A DNA stretch of 28,963 nucleotides, from positions 1 through 28,963 of the forward strand of contig DATKYO010000057.1 in NCBI GenBank assembly GCA_035528475.1. Direction: 5' to 3'. Both the position numbers and the translations under genes were made by a program. The notes beneath the pieces are model-generated. The model ran no database searches, was not told the DNA's origin, and saw only the letters and a list, made by a program, of their open reading frames with translations. This document shows, piece by piece, positions 14,368 through 21,809 of the stretch. The DNA comes from SD8 sp035528475 (GTDB lineage Archaea; Halobacteriota; Methanomicrobia; Methanomicrobiales; Methanospirillaceae). Every line of letters begins with the position of its first letter. Position 1 is the first letter of the stretch.

Positions 14368-14997
14368 ATGTCCTCTGTAAGTGTAAGTATAGAGTTCCTT
14401 CTTCTCGCAGTGACATCCATACTGGCTATCATGAACCCTGTCAGCACTTCAGCGGTATACTTCGTGCTTACAGAAGATGCAACACCCGAGGACAGGAAGC
14501 AGGTGATCGTCACTGCCATGAAGATCTCTCTTTTTGTTCTGATATTCTTCGCACTCACGGGGCAGATCATTTTTTCAATACTGGGATTGACAATTCCCGC
14601 GTTCAAAATAGCAGGCGGTATACTGTTGATCTTTGTTGCGTTCGGGATGCTTTATCCCCGTAATGTGGAATATGCGCCGGATGCACTGGAAAATATCGCA
14701 ATCGTCCCACTGGCTTTTCCCCTCACATGCGGGGCCGGAACAATCACCACGGTTATTCTCCTGATATCCGAATCAAAAACACTTCTTGAGACTGTGTGGG
14801 TATATGCGGCAATTATCGTGGCAATTTTTACATCATATATTGCCATGACTTATGCATCATATATTTTCAGGTTTATTGGCGAACAGGAGATAAAAGTCAT
14901 ACCCAAGCTGATGGCAGTCTTTGTACTGGCAATAGCCATCCAGTTCATCATCAACGGGGTGGCAGAAGCGCTGCCTCAGATCCTTTCCCAGATTTGA
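14368..14997 (+). CDS. MarC family (UPF0056) membrane protein
   Basis: A 209-residue protein with six predicted membrane helices (about 6-28, 47-68, 70-92, 110-132, 140-162, 180-203). Family motifs are the AIMNPVSTSAVYFVLT segment, the GGILLIFVAFGML helix and PLAFPLTCGAGTITTVI. MarC was once named for multiple antibiotic resistance but that role has been withdrawn; some homologues are called NAAT amino-acid transporters. The substrate is unknown. The gene is single, with only 11 nt to the converging regulator stop. Confidence 0.88.
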   Translation: MSSVSVSIEFLLLAVTSILAIMNPVSTSAVYFVLTEDATPEDRKQVIVTAMKISLFVLIFFALTGQIIFSILGLTIPAFKIAGGILLIFVAFGMLYPRNVEYAPDALENIAIVPLAFPLTCGAGTITTVILLISESKTLLETVWVYAAIIVAIFTSYIAMTYASYIFRFIGEQEIKVIPKLMAVFVLAIAIQFIINGVAEALPQILSQI

Positions 14998-15008
14998 TCG
15001 GCAGGAAT

Positions 15009-16163
15009 TCAGCCGGTCTGCAAGAAAATCTTCCTGGCGACTGATGAGATGCAGGACTTCAGGAAAAAGTCACGCATGGGGATGGAATTCGCCCTGTAAT
15101 ATTCAAAGAGGCGCTCACCCCAGTCAAGTGCCTCATCGGACCTGCAGACAAGGTCATATATTGAATCATAGGTGACGCCATCCCTGGTAAAAAGGCCAAA
15201 AGAGAGACATTTGTCTGTCACGGTCAGCCCCACCTTCACCGGGACTTTGGAAACCCGGAACTTCAGATTGGAAAAGTGTCTCAATTCCTTGGCCTGTTCA
15301 ACGTAAGGGTCCTTGAGTAGTTCAAGGGCCAGTTCAGGTGTAATAATCAGTTCCACTTCTTTTCCTTCTAAAACGCGCTCGCGTAGAGTATCTGCGATAT
15401 TGGCCCTTGCCCATGATGACACGCCATGGATGTGTTCGGCTTCGTTGAGAATATCATGATAGAAAAGAAAACCCTGGTTGAAATTGAGTGGAATATCGCA
15501 TACCAGTTCTGCGCCAATCAGGTCGTCGATACGGTCCACGGCAAATTCGGGAACACTTTCCCAGGAATGAGTCTCAAAAAAGTCAACAAATTTTTCAATG
15601 GTCCTGATGGTTACAGCCATTTTCTGGATCTCTGCGATTATCACCTGCCCATCTATTGTAAGCGAATAATCATGATTTGAATATTCAATCAGTCCAATAT
15701 CCTGAAGTGTGACATATGACGGGTGTTCACAGGGAAAATGCATGCTTGCGAGAATAGGTAATTGAAGAATCTGCGAAATAAGCTGATTATTTTGGCAGTA
15801 AAAGCGCCTTATGGACGAATACTCCAAATCAGGGTTTTTATGGCCTGGAATGATGAGTATATCTCTTTCCTGGTCTGGAATATGAGCCTGAATGGAATTG
15901 AGCATTTCCAATATTTTTACGGTGATAATGCTTCCCGAATAGCTCAGACGGTATGAATTACCTGTACGTTCAATAAGCCAGTCCTCGTTTAACCGTTCCA
16001 GTACAAGATTCAGATCTTCCGATACCGTATCCGCTGTATTCCTACTGCCGACCTCAAACGCCTTTTCTTCATAAAGGCAAAGAAGCATATCTATGACAGC
16101 ATCGGAAAGAATGAATGATATAAAGCCCAATTCAGGATTTGATAAGTCAATTTTGGATGGCAT
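15009..16163 (-). CDS. FilR1-domain transcriptional regulator with tandem winged helices
   Basis: A 384-residue regulator, longer than the usual ~260. The C-terminal part (about 215-360) is the FilR1 middle domain (PF08350, former DUF1724): SWARANIADTLRERVLEGKEVELIITPELALELL, then VGLTVTDKCLSFGLFTRDG and EALDWGERLFEYYR. Residues about 125-195 look like the normal FilR1 winged helix (IGLIEYSNHDYSLTIDGQ and following). Residues about 15-95 look like a second, extra winged helix with the same plan (DWLIERTGNSYRLSYSGS). FilR1 was described as a regulator of methanogenesis and filament formation in Methanosaeta. Effector and targets here are unknown. A palindrome lies 42-61 nt upstream of the start. 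It is divergent from the TPR gene. Confidence 0.82.
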   Translation of the reverse strand: MPSKIDLSNPELGFISFILSDAVIDMLLCLYEEKAFEVGSRNTADTVSEDLNLVLERLNEDWLIERTGNSYRLSYSGSIITVKILEMLNSIQAHIPDQERDILIIPGHKNPDLEYSSIRRFYCQNNQLISQILQLPILASMHFPCEHPSYVTLQDIGLIEYSNHDYSLTIDGQVIIAEIQKMAVTIRTIEKFVDFFETHSWESVPEFAVDRIDDLIGAELVCDIPLNFNQGFLFYHDILNEAEHIHGVSSWARANIADTLRERVLEGKEVELIITPELALELLKDPYVEQAKELRHFSNLKFRVSKVPVKVGLTVTDKCLSFGLFTRDGVTYDSIYDLVCRSDEALDWGERLFEYYRANSIPMRDFFLKSCISSVARKIFLQTG

Positions 16164-16204
16164 CCTCTAATCCGGATATCTCTGCTCATCTTTTTTCGTA
16201 TTGC

Positions 16205-16224
16205 ATGGTATTAGTTATTACCAT
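16205..16224. promoter_or_regulatory. Palindrome upstream of the FilR1-type regulator
   Basis: ATGGTA (16205-16210) and TACCAT (16219-16224) are perfect inverted arms separated by 8 nt, and two of the four inner pairs also match (8 of 10 pairs overall). It overlaps the AT-rich segment where the regulator's TATA would sit (minus strand) and lies 100 nt before the divergent TPR gene. An autoregulatory operator is the simplest reading. Confidence 0.45.
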
Positions 16225-16323
16225 CTGAAGCATTATGTAAAATCCGCCACTTTGGAACATACTATGATGTGGTTTCACATTCGTTAGGATAATAACCCAG
16301 AAAACGAAAGTATTGCACAGTGT

Positions 16324-17184
16324 ATGAAGGCTATGGCCGGCCATTTTCTCTGTATCATCATCTTGATTGCGGCAGTTCTTTCGATAGTAGTCACGCCTGT
16401 TTTTGCTGATACCTCCTCTGAAATTGCCCTTTCATGGGTACAGAAAGGTGACGATTATTTTCAGCGTGAAAAATTCAATGAATCCCTGGAGGCCTATGAA
16501 ACCGCAGTCGCCTATGATCCATACAATACCCTCAGCTGGAATAAACTGGGCCTGGCTCGAATAGCCCTATCTGATTTTGACGGAGGGATAAGGGCATTCA
16601 AAAGATCAATCGCATTGGATCCGTTTTATTCTGCTCCCTGGAACAATTTGGGTGATGCTTTTTATCAGATTGGGGATTATCCGGCTGCAATTGAAGCATA
16701 TAACGGCGCACTTGCTATTAATTCCAATGATCTCTATGCATTGGTCCATAAAGGGATTAATCTCCAGAAAATGGGGCAATCGGACCAGGCCGTCGGTGTA
16801 TACGAAGATGTAATCCTGATTGCGGAAAGAGAAGTGAGAAAACACCCTAACGACGCCAAATTTGATGCTGGTCTCTGGACTAATAAAGGGCACGCGCTCT
16901 TCCAGCTGGGACGATATGACGAGGCATATGAATCCTATGAGATCGCATTGAAGATCAATCCCAAATATGACCCTGCATTGGAAGGAATGGAGCGTGTCGA
17001 GGCGGTTGTGATCGAGTTAAACGGCACTCTTGCAGAGGGCGATGAGAGATACACGGTTGTCGGGGATTCTGCTGAACCAACAAGCACACCATTTCATGGT
17101 ATTGTCGGGACATTTTCAGCATTAATTGCAGCAGTACTGATGGTACGGGCGAAAAAAAAGAAAGGCGCCCCGCCATCATCATGA
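16324..17184 (+). CDS. Secreted, membrane-anchored TPR-repeat protein
   Basis: A 286-residue surface protein. A signal peptide (about 1-28, ending VTPVFA-D) precedes four or five tetratricopeptide repeats between about 37 and 230, recognised by patterns such as SWNKLGLARIALSDFDGGIRAF and PWNNLGDAFYQIGDYPAAIEAY. A linker with one N-x-T glycosylation sequon (ELNGTLAEGD) leads to a single C-terminal helix (about 258-276) followed by RAKKKKG, a stop-transfer tail. It should face outside and act in protein-protein contacts. No PGF/PEF archaeosortase motif is visible. The partner is unknown. Such proteins are common in Methanomicrobia. Confidence 0.8.
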   Translation: MKAMAGHFLCIIILIAAVLSIVVTPVFADTSSEIALSWVQKGDDYFQREKFNESLEAYETAVAYDPYNTLSWNKLGLARIALSDFDGGIRAFKRSIALDPFYSAPWNNLGDAFYQIGDYPAAIEAYNGALAINSNDLYALVHKGINLQKMGQSDQAVGVYEDVILIAEREVRKHPNDAKFDAGLWTNKGHALFQLGRYDEAYESYEIALKINPKYDPALEGMERVEAVVIELNGTLAEGDERYTVVGDSAEPTSTPFHGIVGTFSALIAAVLMVRAKKKKGAPPSS

Positions 17185-17206
17185 TGAGGAAATGCTGGCG
17201 CTTTTT
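17161..17206 (+). terminator. Hairpin plus T-run overlapping the TPR gene stop
   Basis: AAAGGCGCC (17161-17169) pairs with GGCGCTTTT (17197-17205) over 9 bp with one G-T pair, and T runs to 17206. The stem starts inside the last codons, so the stop codon is in the loop. Confidence 0.5.
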
Positions 17207-17289
17207 ACAATATTGAGATGTCCACCAATGAGGGGGCCGCATGTTTGTTTTATCACCTGATGCTTACCGATGACCTCCACCTTTGCTGA

Positions 17290-17769
17290 TCATTTATGAT
17301 ACGGCTCTCCCCTGCAGATTCGAAATGCACGATAAATCTGTTCCAGAAGAATAAGACGGGCCATCTGGTGTGTAAGGGTCATCCGCGAGAGTGAAAGGAT
17401 GATATCTGCATCGTCACGTATACTTTCGGAGAGACCTGTGGCCCCCCCGATTATGAATGTAACCTGGTTCTCTCCGCCCAGTTCCAATGATGCCATCCTT
17501 GTGGCCAGATCCTGGCTGGTCCAGGATTTTCCCCGCATATCAAGAACGATTACGAACGAAGATTTGGGGATTAATGCACGTATTTTTTCGGCTTCCCGAA
17601 GTTTGAGTATTTCTGCTTCTTTTTCGGTCTGGATTCCTGCCAGTTTTTCTTCCTGGACTTCATGTATTTCCAGCCGGCAATACGTCCGAAGCCTTTTGAA
17701 ATATTCGGCAATTCCCTCCCTGAGAAATCCCTCTTTTATCTTCCCTACAGCGATTATCCTTATCTGCAT
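17290..17769 (-). CDS. rlmH: 23S rRNA (pseudouridine1915-N3)-methyltransferase RlmH-like SPOUT protein
   Basis: A 159-residue SPOUT-fold methyltransferase, of the family's standard length. It begins MQIRIIAVGKIKEGFL and has the SAM-binding knot features FVIVLDMRGKSWTS, TFIIGGATGLSESI and the C-terminal LSLSRMTLTHQMARLILLEQIYRAFRI, ending in the invariant PYHK. In bacteria RlmH methylates pseudouridine 1915 in helix 69 of 23S rRNA. It is mainly bacterial but known in some methanogens. It stands alone. A minus-strand TATA, GCATATATAG at about 17795-17804, places transcription only a few nucleotides before ATG 17769. Confidence 0.95.
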   Translation of the reverse strand: MQIRIIAVGKIKEGFLREGIAEYFKRLRTYCRLEIHEVQEEKLAGIQTEKEAEILKLREAEKIRALIPKSSFVIVLDMRGKSWTSQDLATRMASLELGGENQVTFIIGGATGLSESIRDDADIILSLSRMTLTHQMARLILLEQIYRAFRICRGEPYHK

Positions 17770-17897
17770 TGTTCATCAAGTCATCAGCACCGTTCTATAT
17801 ATGCCCAGTGTTCGGAGAATGAGAGATAATTGAGATGATTGAATACTTTCACTCCACACGGCCGCCCTTTATGGGGGTACTTGGTCAGGTATAGTAT

Positions 17898-18014
17898 GAG
17901 GAGGTGGGATGGAACTGCCCGGCTGCCGGGAACCGGAACCCTCCCCTCTGCAGCCCAAAAACCTTGATGGAGAAACCTTGAATACCCCCCCTTTTCTGGG
18001 GTTTCTCTGTTTTT
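17898..18014 (+). ncRNA. Candidate structured non-coding RNA with terminator-like hairpin
   Basis: Element one (17898-17948): arms GAGG-A-GG-T-GGG and CCC-T-CC-CCTC pair over 9 bp with one bulge and one T-T mismatch, enclosing an apical hairpin CCCGG-CTG-CCGGG (17918-17930). Element two (17970-18007): GAGAAACC pairs exactly with GGTTTCTC, followed by a T5 tract at 18010-18014. TTTATGG at 17868-17874 would place a transcription start close to 17898. It does not match tRNA, SRP RNA, RNase P RNA or a C/D-box RNA that I can recognise. Only transcription data can decide. Confidence 0.35.
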
Positions 18015-18026
18015 ATTAATCTTCTG

Positions 18027-18049
18027 AAAAAACGATTTTCATGAAAACG
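18027..18049 (-). terminator. Palindrome and T-run after the DUF5518 gene
   Basis: The 12-bp palindrome TTTTCATGAAAA (18036-18047), flanked by CG on both sides, is followed on the minus strand by T6 (18032-18027). It is weak as a hairpin because of its small loop, but well placed about 22 nt after the stop. Confidence 0.4.
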
Positions 18050-18070
18050 GGGTAAAATTTTATATTTTAG

Positions 18071-18412
18071 CTACTTTATAAGTGCCCCCGCTATTGCACC
18101 GCCCACGAAGCCCAGTATGGCGAAATATAGCGTGGCGACGACAAGTATTAGAGAGACGCCAAGAGCAGAAATGAACCCCGGTATGCCGAGAAAGAGACTT
18201 CCCCCAAAAATCAGCACGATCGAGATGATGATTGCCCCAAAAAGACCACTTACGAATCCGGCTATTGCACCGCCCCATACACCCCCCTTTGCGATGATGC
18301 CTGCAATAAATCCTCCAATAATCGGGCCCAATACAGGGAGGGAATTTAGGAGAACCATCACGATGAACCCCACCACAACCCCCAGCCAGAGTGAACCGCT
18401 CTTTGCTGCCAT
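18071..18412 (-). CDS. DUF5518-like glycine-rich membrane protein
   Basis: A 113-residue hydrophobic protein with three to four membrane helices (about 8-30, 31-60, 60-75, 80-110) rich in Gly-x3-Gly motifs (GPIIGGFIAGIIAKGG, GGAIAGFVSGLFG, GFVGGAIAGALIK). This matches the DUF5518 family of small archaeal membrane proteins of unknown function. The N-terminus is cytoplasmic-short with no signal cleavage site. A TATA-like TTATATTTAT at about 18440-18450 (minus strand) gives a short leader before ATG 18412. The divergent khtT-like gene begins 128 nt away. Confidence 0.7.
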   Translation of the reverse strand: MAAKSGSLWLGVVVGFIVMVLLNSLPVLGPIIGGFIAGIIAKGGVWGGAIAGFVSGLFGAIIISIVLIFGGSLFLGIPGFISALGVSLILVVATLYFAILGFVGGAIAGALIK

Positions 18413-18539
18413 AAAAATATATTGGCTTCCGGGTGATAAATATAATTTTGCGTCACGAGATAAGTGGATTGGAGTGGAAATAGCCGATCAAGGCGAAATT
18501 ATAGATATATATTTTAAGATAAGGCCCTAACACAAAAAT

Positions 18540-19025
18540 ATGGCCCTTCGATCGATAAATCTTCCCGGAATTGGTACTAAATATGAACTGGAAACTGAAA
18601 AAAAAGATATAGTTGCCGTATTTTTTCTAAAAAACGGGAATATACAGATGTACACTCTCCAGCATGACTGCCAGACCCCGAGTGTAGCAGAACTATCGTC
18701 CAGCGAAGCAAGGAGGTTGGGAACCATCCTCACCGGGGCAATCATGGAAGCGGATAAAGAGAGTGTTGAGATCGCATTTTCAGCGCTCTCTGATCTTCGG
18801 ATCAGTGTACATACATATATGATCGGGAAATCTATGGCCGGAAAAAGCCTGGAAGATCTTCAGATCAGGGCCAAAACGGGCGTAACCATCATTGCCGTCT
18901 CCAGGGGTGACAAGAATGTCATTAACCCACCCCCATCTTTTGTGTTCCAGGAAGGGGATACTGTTGTGGCGATAGGCGAGACGGATCAGCTGAAAATGTT
19001 CGAGAGTGAGATTATGGTGGATTGA
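18540..19025 (+). CDS. KhtT-like regulatory subunit of a K+/H+ antiporter (TrkA-C domain)
   Basis: A 161-residue soluble protein. The N-terminal domain (about 1-72: RSINLPGIGTKYELETEKKD and ELSSSEARRLGTILTGAI) and the C-terminal TrkA-C/RCK-C domain (about 88-160: AGKSLEDLQIRAKTGVTIIAVSRGD, then FQEGDTVVAIGETDQL) have the plan of Bacillus KhtT/YhaT. KhtT regulates the antiporter KhtU; in Bacillus its RCK-C domain binds the second messenger c-di-AMP. Whether this one does is untested. The downstream antiporter ATG overlaps its TGA by one base, so the two are coupled. TATA-like GATATATATTTTAA at about 18504-18517 lies close upstream, giving an almost leaderless mRNA. Confidence 0.85.
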   Translation: MALRSINLPGIGTKYELETEKKDIVAVFFLKNGNIQMYTLQHDCQTPSVAELSSSEARRLGTILTGAIMEADKESVEIAFSALSDLRISVHTYMIGKSMAGKSLEDLQIRAKTGVTIIAVSRGDKNVINPPPSFVFQEGDTVVAIGETDQLKMFESEIMVD

Positions 19026-20182
19026 TGGAAGGAATTGTCCTCGCATTATTCGTCTGCCTGATACTCGCGCTTTTCACAAAACGCTTTTCGCTCCCTTCAA
19101 TCCCTTTTTACATTATTGCGGGGCTTCTCCTTGGCCAGAGCGGGCTCCAACTGGTCGCAGCAGACGAGATTTCAAGATTTCTCACTCATCTGGGTCTGCT
19201 CTTTCTGTTGTTCTTTATAGGACTTGAGATCAAGCCTGACCGGATCTGGCATAACCAGTCCGCGATCATTTCCAGCGGCCTTATTGATCTCAATATCAAT
19301 GCTCTTATCGGCTTTATCATCGCGTATGCAATGGGTTTTTCCTTATTTGACGCAATGGTCGTTGCTATGGCATTTTATATAAGCAGTACCGCCATGGCAG
19401 TCACTTCATTGATAGAAAACAAAAAACTGCTTTTGCGTGAGTCGGAAACAGTGGTCTGGCTGATGATCTTTGAGGATATTGCGCTTATTGTATTTCTTGC
19501 ACTCTTGGGAAGTTCAAAAGAGCATCCCTTATTAATTATCGCTAAAATCTGCCTGGTTCTGGGGGTTATCCTTGCTATTACACATTTCGGAAAAAAATAT
19601 ATTATTTCTGTCCTTAAAAGGGACGATGAACTACCGGTCCTTCTCACATTCTCCGCTGTACTGGGAATAGCGGCGCTTTCAAGCACCATCGGAATACCCG
19701 AATCGTTCATGGTTATTGCATTTGGCACAATTCTTGGAACAATTGATCCTATCGCCTTCGAAATTCATTCACGGCCCTTTAAAGATGTATTCCTGGTTGT
19801 ATTCTTTGTATTTTTTGGCATTACCGTCAATATCTTCTCAGGGGGAATATCTCTCCCGGCCGTGGTGGCAATCAGCCTTGTGGCAATTCTCTCCAAGTTT
19901 GCATCAGGTATGGCCGTCGGGAGGTATATTCATAAAAATGCGTATTCCGGGATTGAAATCTGGTCCAATACCATAAGCAGGGGGGAATTTTCCATTGCTA
20001 TCGCGGCCATCTATGGCTCAGCGGTGGTTTCGGGCACCATAGCCTCAATGGTTATTATCACATCCATAATCGGGGCTTTTGTGGCAAAATACAGCGGCAG
20101 GATACAGAGAATTATCAGAGCCTCCGGAAAACCGAGGAATCCCGAAACGCAATCCTCAAAGATCAAAAAGATGGAGAGGTAG
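19025..20182 (+). CDS. CPA2-family cation/proton antiporter, KhtU/KefB type
   Basis: A 385-residue membrane protein with about 11-12 hydrophobic helices spanning residues 1-360. Family signs are FTKRFSLPSIPFYIIAGLLLGQSGL, the GLLFLLFFIGLEIKP motif, YISSTAMAVTSLIE, VWLMIFEDIALIVFLALLG (conserved acidic ED of the transport path) and SRGEFSIAIA. It lacks the C-terminal RCK domain of KefB/KefC, which is instead supplied by the separate upstream gene. It would exchange K+ (or Na+) for protons. ATG 19025 overlaps the upstream stop as TGATG; TTG 19022 is a less likely start. A charged tail (KPRNPETQSSKIKKMER) ends the protein. It converges on sepS. Confidence 0.9.
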   Translation: MEGIVLALFVCLILALFTKRFSLPSIPFYIIAGLLLGQSGLQLVAADEISRFLTHLGLLFLLFFIGLEIKPDRIWHNQSAIISSGLIDLNINALIGFIIAYAMGFSLFDAMVVAMAFYISSTAMAVTSLIENKKLLLRESETVVWLMIFEDIALIVFLALLGSSKEHPLLIIAKICLVLGVILAITHFGKKYIISVLKRDDELPVLLTFSAVLGIAALSSTIGIPESFMVIAFGTILGTIDPIAFEIHSRPFKDVFLVVFFVFFGITVNIFSGGISLPAVVAISLVAILSKFASGMAVGRYIHKNAYSGIEIWSNTISRGEFSIAIAAIYGSAVVSGTIASMVIITSIIGAFVAKYSGRIQRIIRASGKPRNPETQSSKIKKMER

Positions 20183-20222
20183 ACGAAGCTTCTCCCCTAT
20201 TCGACTCCTGAAAGTCGCTTAA

Positions 20223-21809
20223 TTACTCAGATGCCGTTTCGGATCTCATGGTCAGGAATACGGGACCTCTTACATCCACTTTCTTCTTGTTGTCGGTGAT
20301 GGTTCTCATTGCATAGTCATCGATGCGCAGGTTGATGTCACTTGGCAGCTTGGCCATCTTTACCTGTACAACGGTGCCGTTTCCGCACTGTGCCGCCTCT
20401 TCAATTCGGGCGGCTCCCAGTGCTGCTACTGCCGCAAGATATGAAATTTCGGTCCCGGTGCCTTCCGATCTGACGAAAGCCCATTTTTCATTGTCCGGAA
20501 CACCCAGTATGGATCCCGCGTGTACATAGATCTCGTTAAGGCATGCGGGTCCGCAGAGCCGGGTATTAGACTCATTTTCCTCCACATAGACTTTCATGGC
20601 CCTGCCGGCTATCACACCCTCCCACGCTAGAAAAGAACAGGGCCCCGGATCGTCAGAATGGTCCCTGGCCGTACGAGCGATTGCAATAGCAACTCTCTTC
20701 CCTTCTATGCTGGAAGGCTCATTTTTGTATCTTATGGCCCGTGCAATCTCAAGATCAGAGAGCATGCGAGGATGGAACTGGGGATAGGTAAGCTGCCGGA
20801 TATCGTCTGACTGGCAGGCAATCATGGCAAGCCGTTCCACGCCAAGACCCAGGTTCATCACCGGAATTCCTATCCCGTATTCTGCCATTGCTGAAGGGGA
20901 GTACATACCGAATGTTGCAACTTCCACCCATTCGTGAACAGGGTGGCGGGCATATACTTCGGTCTGTGTATCTGGCATATAATACTTGGATCGCTTTTCA
21001 TCGGGACGGAATTTGAAATCCGTAAAGCCAAATGCAGAAAGTAGCGCCTGGCTTATCGCTTTCCCATCCTCGTTAGTGATGTCGTCCCCGGCCACCACAC
21101 AGCTTGCCGAATGATAGCTCATAAGTCTGGTAGCGCCCTCCTCCTGTTCACGGCGAAAACACCGGTCCACAGAGAAGAGCCGCAGGGGAAGGGGACGCCT
21201 GTCCCATACGGATGCCAGGGTGAGGAACCACCCGCTTGTCATATGGCTTCGGAGGGTGTTTCTCGATGACTTGGGGACGAGATCCCGGAATGCCCTGAAG
21301 ACTTTGTCATAGATCTCCACTGTCATTCCGTCATCGATATGAAGGGCTTCGGAGGTGGCATGAATAAGGTCGTCGCCGTCAATTGCAGATTTCTTGTAGG
21401 CCTGCAATATTTCCCGCAGTTCAGACTCTTCTTCGGGACTGACCTCTTTTTTTGTTATTGCCGATATTTCCTCAAGCTCTGGCCGTCCGATGCCCTGATT
21501 GGGCCGTTCAAGCCCCCCCAGATAAAAGACCCGGTCAAGCACGGCACTGGCTTCGGGGCCAAACTGCCGGTATACATCCTGCTCCTCGACTATAATGGGA
21601 TTGCAGGTCTCATCAAAACCAAGGGACAGATATGTTTCGCGAAGCCTGTTGATCATTTCAAATATGGGGTGAGGAACAGCCATGCGGTAGGCAAGCCGCG
21701 GATACCGCTCCCCCTGTCCCGGGAGTGTGAGCACCTCCGGCCCTTCATGCCATGCCCGCTCAAAATTCTCCCTTGCTCGTTTTCGGAATGACTCTGTATC
21801 AAATCTCAT
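20223..21809 (-). CDS. sepS: O-phosphoseryl-tRNA(Cys) synthetase
   Basis: A 528-residue class II aminoacyl-tRNA synthetase that charges tRNA-Cys with O-phosphoserine, the first step of tRNA-dependent cysteine synthesis in methanogens lacking CysRS. Recognisable are the N-terminal RKRARENFERAWHEGPEVL, HMTSGWFLTLASVWDRRPLPLRLFSVDRCFRREQEEGATRL (class II motif 2 region), MNLGLGVERLAMI (motif 3), and the long SepRS C-terminal domain. The partner SepCysS is not in the window. ATG 21809 overlaps the taw1 stop as ATGA and is preceded by GGAGAG 6 nt upstream; a longer start at 21827 lies within taw1. Confidence 0.96.
   Translation of the reverse strand: MRFDTESFRKRARENFERAWHEGPEVLTLPGQGERYPRLAYRMAVPHPIFEMINRLRETYLSLGFDETCNPIIVEEQDVYRQFGPEASAVLDRVFYLGGLERPNQGIGRPELEEISAITKKEVSPEEESELREILQAYKKSAIDGDDLIHATSEALHIDDGMTVEIYDKVFRAFRDLVPKSSRNTLRSHMTSGWFLTLASVWDRRPLPLRLFSVDRCFRREQEEGATRLMSYHSASCVVAGDDITNEDGKAISQALLSAFGFTDFKFRPDEKRSKYYMPDTQTEVYARHPVHEWVEVATFGMYSPSAMAEYGIGIPVMNLGLGVERLAMIACQSDDIRQLTYPQFHPRMLSDLEIARAIRYKNEPSSIEGKRVAIAIARTARDHSDDPGPCSFLAWEGVIAGRAMKVYVEENESNTRLCGPACLNEIYVHAGSILGVPDNEKWAFVRSEGTGTEISYLAAVAALGAARIEEAAQCGNGTVVQVKMAKLPSDINLRIDDYAMRTITDNKKKVDVRGPVFLTMRSETASE

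Larger units (their letters stand above)
17770..18070. other. 301-nt intergenic region with structured segment
   Basis: The left end carries the rlmH promoter. The middle contains GC-rich inverted repeats described as a candidate RNA. The right end has a 12-bp palindrome and A/T tracts that could end the DUF5518 transcript. A 36-codon ORF at 17909-18019 is preceded by AGGAGGTGGG, but the spacing is too tight (about 3 nt) and the composition (many Pro) is not gene-like; I do not call it. Confidence 0.5.

Noticed and set aside
14368..14997. MarC as an antibiotic-resistance gene
   Set aside because: The historical name does not reflect function; the family is a widespread membrane protein group with no proven resistance role.
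17909..18019. 36-codon ORF after AGGAGGTGGG
   Set aside because: The Shine-Dalgarno is too close to the ATG, the product is proline-rich and unlike any family, and the DNA is better explained by the inverted repeats.
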